Numbered from the stretch's first letter, positions 43,918 to 55,065 are shown. The stretch is 64,000 nt of DNA from Hericium rajendrae (GCA_033439255.1 CM065888.1:1364001-1428000); one strand, 5' to 3'. The notes: generated by a model not told the origin, from the sequence alone. Numbers and translations are program-made.

Positions 43918-45877
43918 TCAGGAGTCAGCCGGCACGACTTCCTCTGACGCGGCCACCTCAGCGACAGGAGCCGCCGTCGGCTCCAACGGCTCACCAGGAC
44001 CCTCGACCGAAGGAACGGGGGACTCCCTCGCGAGCGGGCGCGAAGACGGACCCGCGGTGGGACTCGCCGCGGCCTCCTCCTCTGCGTCGCTAGCGGCGTC
44101 CGCAGGCTCGTCCTTGGCGACCTTGCCCTCTTCATCCGCCTCCGCCGCGATATACTCGCCGCGCGTGCCCGTATAGAGGGCCATGACGAGCCTCTCGACG
44201 GCGAGGATCTGGCCGTGGTTCGACATGCGTTGGAGGTACAAACCGACGAGCTGCCGCTCGGTCTCCGCGAGCAGGGTGCGGCGGAGCGACGAATCGCGCG
44301 GAATGCACGCGTAGGGGTCGACGTAGTCCCAGGCCCCTGGACGGAAGCCGTCGGAGACCGGGAACGGAAGGCGAGATGCGAGCGCCTCGAACGGGGCTGT
44401 AGGACGGTCACCCGGTCAGCAAACACGTAGCAACAGTGGGGTAGCGACTTACGGAGCGCACCCACGGAGTCTGGTATCCCCGGCAAGACCACGGGGGAGT
44501 CGGCCACCTGGTCGCGACCAGAAGAAGCCGCGGCAGCGCGCGCGGCAACGGGATCCACGACGGGCGCACCCATCCGCGTCAGATGTGCGTTGAGGTCGAC
44601 ACAGGCGAGGCAGGAAGTGCGCTTCTCGCTGCACTTGCAGCATCGCTCGTGCTTCGCGCGCCCGACGTTCTTCGCAGGGAGGACCCGGCGGAGGCACTCC
44701 TTGCCCTCGTTGATGCACGCGGTGCACCACTGCTCGGGCAGGCACTACGCAAACAGAAAATTAGCGTCGAGCACAGGTGGAGGAGATGGGTACTTACCGG
44801 ACCCCACTTCTCATCGGGCTCCTTGGCCTTGGCCTTCCCTTTCCCCTCGTTCGCAGCGACGGCGCCAGCCGGCCCCGTACGCGCCCTCTTCGCCGGCGGG
44901 GGCACTTCGACAATCTCGTCCCCCGCCTCCTCCTCCTCGACAGGTGCTACGGCCTTGCGCTTGGCCGCGCGAGTCGCGGCGGACACTGGAGCGTCCAGAG
45001 CCGGGTCTACGTCCCGCTCGGCGGACGCGTCTACGACACCGGTGGCGGTCAACAGGGCGGTGACTTCGAGGCGGTCTTGCTCACCGGTCTGCGAGCGGGG
45101 CGGCGACGGAGCCCTGGTGCGCGTGGAAGACGAGGCCTGCGGGGTCTCGTTGGTTGGCGCGGCCGCCCTTTTGCCCTTAGGGGGCCCTGTCTTGTGCGTT
45201 GAAACGGGCGCGACCTGCGCGGGCCCCTTGCCCTTGGGTGTCGCGGCCGCGAGCGGGGTGTCGTCGTCGCTCTCCTCGAGCTCGTCAGTCTCCCGGTCCT
45301 CTGTCTCGGTCGGGTCTTCGGGGGGCTCGAAGACGTCAAGCACCTTGGCACCCCACTTGCAGTCGGACTTCAGCTCGAGGCGGCTGAAGACTACACGGGC
45401 GTCGGCGATCCCGCGATGGAAGAAATCGTTGTCGAGGTGGGTCGAATTCGACCTCAAGAGAGGGCCCTGTCAGGAGTGGTGGTCAGCGGGGACGGAAGCA
45501 AAACGTGCGCCGGCGGACTCACCAAGCAACTGGCAACCTGGGTGATCCACTCTGCCCAGACATTGCCGGGGTCGCCTTCGCGCGGGTGGCCTGACCCGAA
45601 GAGGCGTTCGAGAGCCTGAATACCCTTGGGGCAGTTGTCGACGTATGCGTGAGCCATGGGAGACGAGGTGCTGAGGAGCGAGTCGCCTCGCAACTCAGTG
45701 TTCATAAGGACTCCGCGACAAGACGGAAGCGCCTGGCGAATTGCCTCCGGAGAAGCCCCCGCGTACAGGTAGCTTCGCAGCTTCGCGCAGAAGCCCGCGA
45801 CGCGGGCACCCGGCCAAAACAGTTGTCGCTTCGGACTCAATCAGGATCTCAGGCCCCGATTGGCGCCCATTTGTCAT
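43918..45877 (-). CDS. E2 antisense cargo gene B: Cys-rich domain protein
   Basis: A minus-strand gene inside E2, antisense to pol. Coding blocks are separated by three short introns with clean GT-AG ends on the minus strand only: 45467-45522, 44755-44797 and 44397-44452. The protein has an N-terminal helical region (AHAYVDNCPKGIQALERLFG, NVWAEWITQVASCL), a long acidic/basic disordered stretch (about 45060-45340), a Cys-rich domain with paired C-x2-C motifs (WCTACINEGKEC; CCKCSEKRTSCLAC, about 44590-44750) suggesting zinc binding, a helical region (LLAETERQLVGLYLQRMSNH) and an acidic Ala/Glu/Pro-rich tail ending at 43918. The first exon border is uncertain (MTNGRQSGPEILIESEA at 45877 is one candidate start). 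Resemblance to Agaricomycete proteins with Cys-pair domains is an impression, not a search result. Confidence 0.65.
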
Positions 45878-46010
45878 TTCAGCCGCGTCTCGCGAACAGG
45901 AAGCCTATTCAACGACGGGCAAGTCCCACAGACAGCATAGTGTGCCTTGGCACCAGAATAGTTCAATTGAGCGGCGAGGCATGCTCGCCACCGGCGTACA
46001 TCGTACTATA

Positions 46011-46763
46011 CTAATCCGCGGCCCCTCCCGCGACCCTGTCACGGGCGCCCTCCTCGTCTGCTCGGTAGGGCGGAAGCCGCAGCAGCTCGGCCAAGTCGAG
46101 TGCCTCCGCCACTAGGCGGTGCATCGTCTCTAGCTCATGCGGATCCTCGCTCACCTCTCCCCCGGCATCTTCCCACGGCAACTCCGGCGCGGAGACCGCT
46201 TGATGCAGCCTGGCGAACAACGGCTCCAGAGCCCGCTTGCAGGCCTCCGCGTCTATGACGTCATACTGGTACTTGCGGCAGGTGATATCGATTTCCTCCA
46301 GGGCCACCGCGCGGCGCGTCTCCCACAGCTCGGACTCGGCCACGGACAGGCGGTCTGCGGCATCTACCTGATGGTGCTCCAGGGAATCGAGCCACTCGCG
46401 CTTCAGCGACGGCATGAGGTACCAACCCCAGTCGAGCCAACGGCGGACTTTCCCGGACGCGCGGGCAGCCTCGGACAGGAAGTGGTCCGACATCTGCGTG
46501 ATGTCATCCTGCAGACCCACGTCGATGGCGCCAGTGTAGCGCTGGTAGTCCTTCTGGAGTCCCGAGAATTAGCAGGTACGCAACAACGCCGCAAACGAGC
46601 TTGGACGTACTACGGCGACCATGAGGTCTCGACCCCAGATCTCGCGTTCCCGGATGACCGCGTCGCGCTTGGACAGCGTGGACGCATCGAGCGGGGTCCA
46701 CGAGCGCTCCGAAAGGAGCCAGGTCACTTTCTGGCGGAAGACTTGATCAAGGAAGGTGTTCAT
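46011..46763 (-). CDS. E2 antisense cargo gene A: helical protein of unknown function
   Basis: A complete two-exon gene on the minus strand, inside E2. The start MNTFLDQVFRQKVTWLL at 46763 lies about 65 bases below a TATAAAA box. An intron at 46554-46610 (GTACGT...CTCCAG, 57 nt) joins two exons in frame. The second exon reads GLQDDITQMSDHFLSEAARA, WYLMPSLKREWLDSLEHHQV, AVALEEIDITCRKYQYDVID, and ends at 46011. The product is about 230 residues, mostly predicted helix, without signal peptide or membrane segment. I do not recognise the family. Because the intron is antisense to the element's own RNA it would survive retrotransposition. Gene B lies just downstream in the same direction. Confidence 0.65.
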
Positions 46764-46827
46764 CGGGACAAGACTGCCGGGCGCGAAGATGGCTCGGAGT
46801 TGAGTGCCCTCCCGGGGCGTAGATGCC

Positions 46828-46834
46828 TTTTATA
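46828..46834 (-). promoter_or_regulatory. Antisense TATA box for cargo gene A
   Basis: On the minus strand the sequence reads CCTATAAAAGG, about 65 bases upstream of the gene A ATG. It is placed to drive transcription away from the 3' LTR into the cargo. Confidence 0.65.
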
Positions 46835-46947
46835 GGCTCGCTGCAGCACACCCGCCCAGGGCGCTGTCGCACAATCGGCTTCACGCATGTCCGCGCCCGA
46901 ATCCCTCGTGGGGCTCCAGATTAGACTACGGAGAGTCTAAATTTTCA

Positions 46948-46960
46948 GTTAGGGGGAGAA
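46948..46960 (+). promoter_or_regulatory. E2 polypurine tract
   Basis: GTTAGGGGGAGAA directly abuts the 3' LTR at 46961, the expected place for the plus-strand primer. Confidence 0.85.
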
Positions 46961-47980
46961 TGATGCGCCCTTTAGCGCGCCTTGCAACGGCATTGCCCAC
47001 TCCCCACCTCCTTGCCCATCCCGCTTCACTTCACCTCAGCCGCACCAAGTCCGCCCACCGCAACGTTGCTCCCCGCACAGGACAAGCGCCCCCACGGGTT
47101 CGGGACCGACCGGGTCGGACTAAAGCCGGCGTCCCGTGGTCCGATGCACCGAACGGGCAGGAGATCAACCGGCCGGACGAGTCAGCGGCACAGGAACAGA
47201 AGCGCGCCCAGAGAACCAGCCGGCTCAATCAACGTGCCCTCGAACGCCCACACGCCCCCGGATCACGAGCGGCGCCCGCGACAGTGCGCTACTGACGTCA
47301 TCCCAGCCATTCCAGCTCGACGTGCCCGCCGTTCCCGACGCACGCCCCGGGCAACATTGTAAGGCGGCACCTTTGATTCGTTCGTACCACGCGCACGCCC
47401 TCTGCCCTGCACGGGCCGAGTCGCAACGACTCCACTCGCCAAGGGACCCGGAGCAGGCAGGATCAGGAAGGAATTGGAGATTGGGTCGGTCAGCGGGAGG
47501 TTGTCGTAGGGAGTCGCGCCGGGCCGCCAGAGGCGGCCTTGCCCATTTGTACCGTAGCTACTGACTTAGAGAATCAGAACAGAATCTGCCTTTTTCCCCT
47601 CAGAGCTCAGATCTCACAAAGCCCGCCGTTTGACGTTCTCACCCCAGTCTCTAAGCACGTCTCAGACGTAGCTCTTCTCACTTTCTCGTGTCGCTCATCA
47701 TATTCGTCGTACTCGTCGCCGCGCCGTTATCTACAAGCCGTATCACCTAAGACCCGTGAGTCTTGTCGTACCGTCATCGTCCCTAGCAGAGCCGTGTCGG
47801 AAGTCGCCCGTGCGCAGCAAGCTCGCCCTCCGCGGCCTTGCTCCCCTACCCGTAGTACAATCACCCGTCAGCTACACGTCTCGGCGCTCCCCTCTTGAGA
47901 TACTTGGTCCCCTCGCACCCCCCGGTACTCTGTTGGTTTTGGTTTTGGCTGCCGCCTCCATTCCCAGGGTCCACACATCA
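46961..47980 (+). repeat. E2 3' LTR (1020 bp)
   Basis: Partner of 35825-36844, about 1.3% different, all transitions. Followed by the second ACGT target copy at 47981-47984. Confidence 0.95.
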
Positions 47981-48462
47981 ACGTCCATGAACCCAGTCGA
48001 AGCAATCGAGACCCATCCCATCTCTTCTCTGTGGCCACACATGATCCAATCCCATTTGTCCGCCATCACTCGATTTTTCTCTCAGATATGTCTGAAACTA
48101 CGACCCAAAGCGATTCAAGCCGATGTTCAGGATCATTTTCCAGACTCATCGACCATGCTGCAGAAGAGGGCTCGGGCTGTGATGTCATTGACACTGCGTC
48201 TGATGCGATCGATGTATTCACACGTCCTTTTTATCTTGCAGGTAATTTCAGAAGCATGGATATCTCTTCTCGAGCTTCCTTTGAGGTTCATAGTGTTCTC
48301 CTGCTTCATGACGATCCTTGCACTCTCTCATGTTGCCCCTCGCTTGCGTGGACGTGCGTGTGGCTGTAGATCACTGCTCGTTATACTTATCACATTACTT
48401 CTCAGCGTACTATATCATTACCATGTCTCTTTCACTTTGCATGAGCTGCAAATAGTCTAAAT
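47981..48462 (+). pseudogene. Host gene split by insertions: C-terminal part
   Basis: Directly after the E2 target duplication a plus-strand frame continues in the phase left at 35820, reading NPVEAIETHPISSLWPHMIQ, then FSQICLKLRPKAIQADVQDH, and two hydrophobic segments (RFIVFSCFMTILALSHVA and LLVILITLLLSVLYHYHV), ending HELQIV with a stop at 48460-48462. The same phase across the insertion supports a single gene disrupted by E2. The C-terminal hydrophobic pair suggests membrane anchoring of a coiled-coil protein. Confidence 0.6.
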
Positions 48463-49611
48463 ACGCTCGGGCTGGCCCTTAAGCAGTTGTTGTTGATTAC
48501 GATCTAGGGTAGTCTGTGTATATCGTATCAATCCTGCTATCTCCTGCGTGGTGAGTCTTGGATGTCGAGCGTATCGACACGTTTTCCCTTCGAAATCGAA
48601 GTTCAGTGGCTGTGTCCACAGCCAGCAATGTGCGGCTCGAGAGTCTTGTGTCTGCGTCGACTAATGTAGTGTAGAAAATCCTTATCTATGTATCTCATGG
48701 CATCCATAAATGTGCAATTTATGACCAGCCTACGCGGTTGAATGATTTGAGCAGAGGGTATCAGCGACACGGCAGAGACGGTCCTTCGGGTTATTACGTT
48801 ACGCAGTGATGGGACTGACCATTCAAAAGGTAAATATTGACCCGACCCGGTCAATTGAGGTCAGTCAGTCAGTCAATTGGGACGGGCGTGTTCGGCGGAG
48901 GGGGTCAGAGGGTCCCGAGGGTTGGGTCTGACCGTCGCTGGTGGGACTTGTGGGCCATCAACACTGCTCTATCCGCCGCCGACGAGGCATAGATGCATCA
49001 AAGACAACGAATGAATAGGAGGGCCATCCCCTTCCCCCTTTTCTTGAAGACTTGGGTCGCTTGTCGGGGTTGCCCTAACCCTATGTCATCCCGACATACA
49101 GCTTCGGCTATTGATGTCACTGAATGACAGCGAGGATGGAGCAGCATGAGACGTGCAAGCGTCATCTCTTCGTGCGTGAGAAGGTTGTTAGAGCTATATT
49201 GTACCGCCGTAAGAAACATGTGAATGGCTACGACTCAGGATACGAGGAAAAGTTGAATTGACCCCAAATAACCCTATGGCCCCGGGTCCTTTGAGGTCAA
49301 TTCGATATCAAATGACTTCTCAAATGACTGTATCTGTTGTAACCCCGGCCCGGGTCAGTCACAACACGTACTGATTACGTGGACTGGTCCGCGCGTCCAT
49401 GTGGGCGCTTCCACAACTTGTTGCAGTGCTTGTGCCACCGACTCACTTATCTCGACTTTGTTCCAAGTTCAGCTCACCGACACGATGAAACAAAGGGGAA
49501 TCGTTGAAGAGCTGCCCATGCCCCTTTATAGGGCTTGTGACTCACTCCCGTCGCCTTCACATACTTACGCGTTTTTCGACTCCAACCCGACTGCCGGACT
49601 TAGAGTAGACC
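48463..49611. other. Intergenic with a weak inverted-repeat pair and a TATA box
   Basis: No gene seen. TGACCCGACCCGG near 48838 and the inverted GGCCCGGGTCA near 49346-49360 could be terminal repeats of a small mobile element (about 0.5 kb), but they are imperfect. A TTTATAG box at 49525-49531 lies about 80 bases upstream of the ATG at 49612. A 17-base word at 49391-49407 resembles the dispersed word at 4181 and 29172. Confidence 0.45.
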
Positions 49612-52600
49612 ATGGATTCGACGAGAGGTAAACCATGCCTGGCCCATCTGACATCTTTAGCTAATAACTCGCATTTTACAGACCCGGACGATACGATAGA
49701 AAATGCGGATGATACAGACATGCAGATATGGCTTGAGGATCTGGAGCAGTCAAGTGCTCGCGCCGACGAGATGCGTGACCAGCAGTCGAACTCGACAACT
49801 CAGCTTGGTCAACTACCGACGGTGCCAATGGTTCAAGATGGATCCGACTCGCACAATCTCCATCAACGTAAGAAGCGTTCGCCATCGTCATCTCCACCCA
49901 CGATACCTTGCAAGCAGAAATCAAGACCCAGAAATTTTCATCAAGGGAACAAATGGCCCTTAGAAACACGTCCACGAAAGATACTTGTCATGGATAAAGA
50001 AACAAGGTCCGTCTGACCGAGCAGAGTTCTTTATCACAATGCTGATCAGCTTATCCCAGCGACAGTCAGGACGGCGGGGGTTCAGGGAACTGCGGGGCTG
50101 CCATCGTAGATCTTACCACCAGGATAGCGAACGTTAGCAGTAGCGCTGCAACTACAACTGGAAATTCTGGTGGCGGTTCTATCATAACGATCGCTGATCA
50201 TGGCGATGATGCTCCTGGCGTCGGCATCCCCGGTGGCAACAATCTCGACGATATGATTATCTGCACAGCCCCTTCTGGCGAACCTACGCTCGATAATTCT
50301 CAGACAAACGCTACGACTCCTGCCACTAGTGGCCTAGCCACCAATGACATCGGTTTCAACCATCGAATGACAAGCGCCGTTCTCTCTGGTGAGTCAACAG
50401 TCACTGCTACCACTCACTTGGATGCTGGCGACCTTAGTTCTGGTGGTTCGATCATCGATACCTTGAATCACAGCGGCTACACCAGTTCTGGCGTTGATAA
50501 TTCGGTCAAGGCGGCATTAGCACCGTCTCGCGGCGACGCTGGGTACGTCTTCAGATTTTATGATGCTCTGGGCCCACCTGACTTCGCTACAGTGTCGAAC
50601 CAGAGTCTGAGGGCCCCAGCATAACAGACCAGCGAGAAGAGCGTCTTACAATCGCTGGTGCTGATTGCTTGACCTCTCGTAATACTGCTTTTGCCAACTC
50701 TATCCTTGACTCTGTTGTAACTGGCAGTTCCGTGCTGCTGGAAGGTTCTCGAAACGATACGGTGTGCATCTCATAACTTCATGATGTCCTCAACTTACTT
50801 AATCTGGCGCTTTGATAGCGTTGAATCAATTTCTCAAGGCTTGATACATGAATCAAGCCAGCACCTAGAGCAGTCAGTATTTGTTGTTCCATCATTTGAA
50901 GTAGAGAATACTGTCCAGGGCTGACAGAACTTCAGGCCCGGATTGGCTTCTGCTACTTCTGGACACCTCGCTGACCGGTGCGTGTATCGAGCAGTGATAT
51001 TTTGCCTTGCTCAAATTTGCACATTGCACCAGGTCTCGTGCATCCTCGGCGGCCCAGGGCTACGACGCTTTTCATGTTGATCCAGTCCAGTCTTACGAAC
51101 GACAGTCCGATACAGAAGGCTTTTCACCATCATCTAATGCGGATCTTCCGTAAGGTGTTCATTATCTACTTCTGGTCATCAATTCTGACTGCGAGGACAG
51201 TACTACGTCGAAATCAGTACGTGGCACTTCTCCCGAGATACCGTAGGTGCATTCCACTCGTTATGATGCACCCTATTTCGAACCGTACCCTATTGTCTTA
51301 GATCGCTGCCATGCGATGTTATTGCTATGGAAACCAGACACGAATTGAGGAACCCGGCCAAATCACGTTCAGAAGATTCGGTTGACGGGTGAGTTCGACT
51401 GATTTTCATATTCATCAACTAATGCCGGCGGTCGTGTCTTAGCGGCAAAACTATGGCAATTTCGGACGAACATGCGAAGAAGGTGTTTTCAGAAATGTAC
51501 GTGTCATTCTTGGAAGCTCATGCGTTCAGAATGAACTCAAGCGAGGTTTAGCGGTCAACCACTTGGGCTAGACCAAGGATTCCCTACGGCAGGCAGTTCG
51601 TTCAATGAAAGCGCTGCTGTTGGGCGGCTAATCGAGACGCAGCACGCCACGGATACTAGTGAGCCTGCCTCTGCGCATTTGATTGCCCATAGTAGTCGGG
51701 AGGATTCCTTGCCTGCTGTGGAGAACGAACTTTCAATTCCTCACACAAGTGAGTGGCCGACTCCAACGTAAGTCTCTGAATAATCAGTTATCCATAGTCT
51801 AACCGTTGTGTAGACGACCCAACATGACTGCAAACCGCGAAGAGGCAGCACAACAACCAGACACATTGTCAACGCTGGCAGGAACCGTGCTCCCCGATTG
51901 TGGACCTTCTGTGCAAGTTAGGGTGTGTTCTGGATCTCCGTAAGTGTTCACCGTCTGTATACTCCTGTTATCGTTATCTCAATATCGCGCAGAATCATTC
52001 CCGGCAATGAGTCAGCAGGCTCTCATGTACAGCCGCGACCTGTCCCTCGCCCACCGCCCGTCCCTCGCCCCGGCGATGTATTCATGTTCCCGACTGCTAT
52101 CAACGAGAATGCAAACTATAACCGAGCAGTCGCGGCCATGCAACCCTTCTCACTGCCTGTCCTTCAAGGGTAAGAGTCTATGTTTTCATCAGGTTCTATC
52201 TCACTATCTGTCATCTCAGGGAACCCCATGCGATGGATCAGACCCCACTAGAAGAGCTTGCTCGTAAAATCAAACCTCGAAAAACATTAATTGAGGCTTC
52301 CATGGCACCCAAGAACGTGGTTGAGATTGGGGGATATGGTCTGCGATCTACGAAGGATAGGCTTGATGCGGTGAGACATTTGTACTTTGTGGTCTCCGCC
52401 ATGAATCTTAACTTGTTCTCAGGCTGGAAAATCTCGTCATATCTCAGGGAAGAAACAATTGATTCGAGGCAGACAAGCAAAATCTGGGAAGGTACGACAC
52501 CCGCATTTCGCTCATTCCCTAGCACAGCTCATCCACTCTGCAGAACCTCATCAAGAGTTTCTCCGCTCCTGAGCTCAATCCCATCAAAATTCCAGAAGGG

Positions 52601-55065
52601 ATGGCCTTTCCAACTAACGGAGCATTCGACTTTCAATTTCCCAGTTCATCTATAGGCGAAGGTAGTCCTGAGGTGCCGTCGAATCACGGTGTTGATCCGG
52701 ACATCGTCATGGTACCTCCGAATGAAACAGATTCAAACGACACGTCAGCGACGAGGTCGACTCCTCTACACGGCCTTATTGACACTCCGATGCGTCGAGA
52801 TACCCGAGGACCTGCTATCATCGCTTCCTCAACCAATGGCTCTTCACCTATGATGGAGGGTGCCCCAGCCACGATTGATACGGACCCCTGCACGCAAGAT
52901 GCAGCGATCGAACAGCCGTCGGCCAGTGCCATTCTGTTTACCACAAATATCGCTACAGCTTCGAACTCCAACCAGACATTTGGCAGGAGTGAATTGGCCT
53001 CTTCCTCTCACGCTGGCCCATCAAATGTTCAGATTCCCCCCGGTCACTTTTCGGTCAAGGTATGTCTGTGAAGCCGAGGTAACCGTCTGTTTAATGAAAG
53101 GTGCTTTCACAGGAGCCAGAGTTCGGGGACAGACAAAACAGCTACCTAAATATGGAGGATATCCTGCCTGTATCCCTCGAGGACCCGCAGAACGTCACTC
53201 TTCGCGCGCGACCCCTCCGAGCGGACTCATCCCAGGCTTCGCTGTCCGCTTCAGGTCGTAAGCGAAAGGGCAATGACAAAGGCAAGGGTAAGGGCAAGCA
53301 GAAGCAGAAGGCTGTAGGTGCTTTCGCGAGCTCCGATATCTCATAATTGATTGATTATCATTTTCTCAGCCACGACCCGCTGTCACAGTAGAGGAGGTGA
53401 CGGACGAGTCGACCATGATAGATACTGATCAGATAGAGCTTAATGTCCACGGCACATCTGGCAATCACGTTGCGGATGCTGCTGAGGATGTGCCGCCGCA
53501 GAACGCAGGCCCCTCAGTGCAAAGAGAACCATTGCCAGTATGTTTTTGTCTTGTTGCAGTCATTTTTTCACTTACCGTATCGACACAGGAATCTCAGCAG
53601 GCTGCAACGAAAGGCGATATCGCGAGGCTCGATCTCCAGGTCAGCAAGTTGAATAAATTTGCCGAGCTCATCCTCTTAAGAGAGCGAGAATCGAGCATCG
53701 ACCGTGGTTCCAGCCCCGCACCTTCGGGTCAGGCTTCCCATACGGCTCGGGACCCACCCGCAGGTGAATCATCAAGGCCAGAACCTCAATTTGAACCATC
53801 GTCGACCACGGATAATGCGGCTCACGGGGATGAGGGTTCGAGCCAGCCTTGGACACGTAGCCAGAAGAAAGGTACCACGTTGCATGGATTTCAACATGCC
53901 ATTCCCGAACCTAAGATTCGTTCACCCAAGAAGAACAACATCAATGTACGTATTTCGAACGATTTATCTCAAGCAATACTGAATTGTTTTTCAGGCATGC
54001 ATCAGAGAATTGACCAAGACTCTTTTGGCCTACAACGATTGCGATTTGCCTTTCCCTATCCCAGATCTCGAGAAAGTTCAGGAGTTCGATGAAACTCTTG
54101 ATCCCGAAGCCGGGCCTTCCATCAAATATTTTCGATGTGACATCTATGGCGAGTCCTTCAACTCAAACTGGAATCTGCGCCTGGCGGAGATCTTCGTCGA
54201 GGAGTGGACTGCAGCGGATGAGTATCCTACCCTTGACGACGCAGTGATCGAGAAAGCTTTCCTTAGCCATTTCAAATACCTCAAAGACACGAAATACAAA
54301 CAGACGTATCAAGCACATGCAGCAAGTCCCAGGTCAAACACTCCTCGCCGGAAGGCCCGGTCACCAAGAGAGGCAAAAGTGTATACAAGGAGGACGAAGC
54401 GCAAGACTACAGTGCGTCTCCCGCCATTTCTCAGGCCTTTGAATGCTAATGTCCCTGTGCTCAGCTGTATGACCGGCGGGAAGCCAGCGCACATTACCAT
54501 GCAGAGCTGGTGGAGTTCATCTATCTTTTGCATCGTCTGAGCTCGAAGGGCATGAGTGACGACGAGTCGGATCATGAACACGGCACCCACAATGGCGGGA
54601 AACTGTACAAGATAATCGAGTCCGAGTGGCGAGCTCCATTTCTCAAGAGTATCCTTTGCATCATGGATCTACTTTATGTGCCAACTAAGTTCGACGCAGA
54701 TGGCATTCCAGAACGCGGGTGCTGGCCGCGATATAGGAAGCCATCATTGAAGACGAAAAAGGGTAAAGCTATTGTGGGCCTACCTTCTAATTGGTATAAT
54801 CAGGTTTGGTTGGGTATGCTGTCTAAATCTGCCAGACGAGAACTCGACATACAACCTCCGATAGAGATCATCATTAGCGAGTCTGTCAAGCGGTGAGTGT
54901 TTCCAATTACTGGATCGGATGTTGCTCTGATCATTTTCATACAGCGAAGCAGCACGGTATCTTCATATTGATGCTGGGAATCACAAGCCTGATGATCCTG
55001 ATGATGTTGATTTAGCCGAACTGGATCATTGGCTTGAGACGGGAGAAGTCTTTGTGAGAGATTAG
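49612..55065 (+). CDS. Large multi-exon hypothetical gene, possibly transposon-associated
   Basis: Starts MDSTR at 49612, about 80 bp below a TATA box; a 50-60-nt intron (GTAAACC...TTTTACAG) leads into a second exon reading DPDDTIENADDTDMQIWLED. Many exons follow with short introns, mostly Ser/Thr/Gly-rich and disordered (50110-53900), including a basic Lys-rich patch near 53270-53310. The C-terminal part is ordered: LAYNDCDLPFPIPDLEKVQE, NLRLAEIFVEEWTAADEYPT, ELVEFIYLLHRLSSKGMSDD followed by ESDHEHG, then FLKSILCIMDLLYVPTKFDA, GLPSNWYNQVWLGMLSKSAR and a last exon ending at 55065. A C-terminal region with 'GMS-DESDHE' then 'GLP-N-Y---WL' resembles a multicopy Agaricomycete family often found beside transposons; this is recollection, not a search. 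Exon borders in the middle are not settled and some exons may be broken. Confidence 0.45.

Larger units (their letters stand above)
35825..47980 (+). mobile_element. E2: Ty3/gypsy-like LTR retroelement with antisense cargo, looks whole
   Basis: The LTRs at 35825-36844 and 46961-47980 (1020 bp each) begin TGATG and end CATCA. ACGT flanks both sides (35821-35824, 47981-47984) as target duplication. The LTRs differ at about 13 positions (1.3%), all transitions and mostly at CpG, so E2 is roughly twenty times older than E1 (order of 0.6 million years at an assumed 1e-8 per site per year). In sense it carries a primer-binding site, gag with protease, pol, and a purine tract before the 3' LTR. Between pol and the 3' LTR lies a 3.4-kb segment with two antisense, intron-containing genes. 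Gag and pol are both open. It interrupts an exon of a host gene. Confidence 0.93.

Noticed and set aside
48838-49360. Small element with GC-rich terminal inverted repeats
   Set aside because: The inverted pair is short and imperfect and no target duplication is visible; noted only in the intergenic entry.
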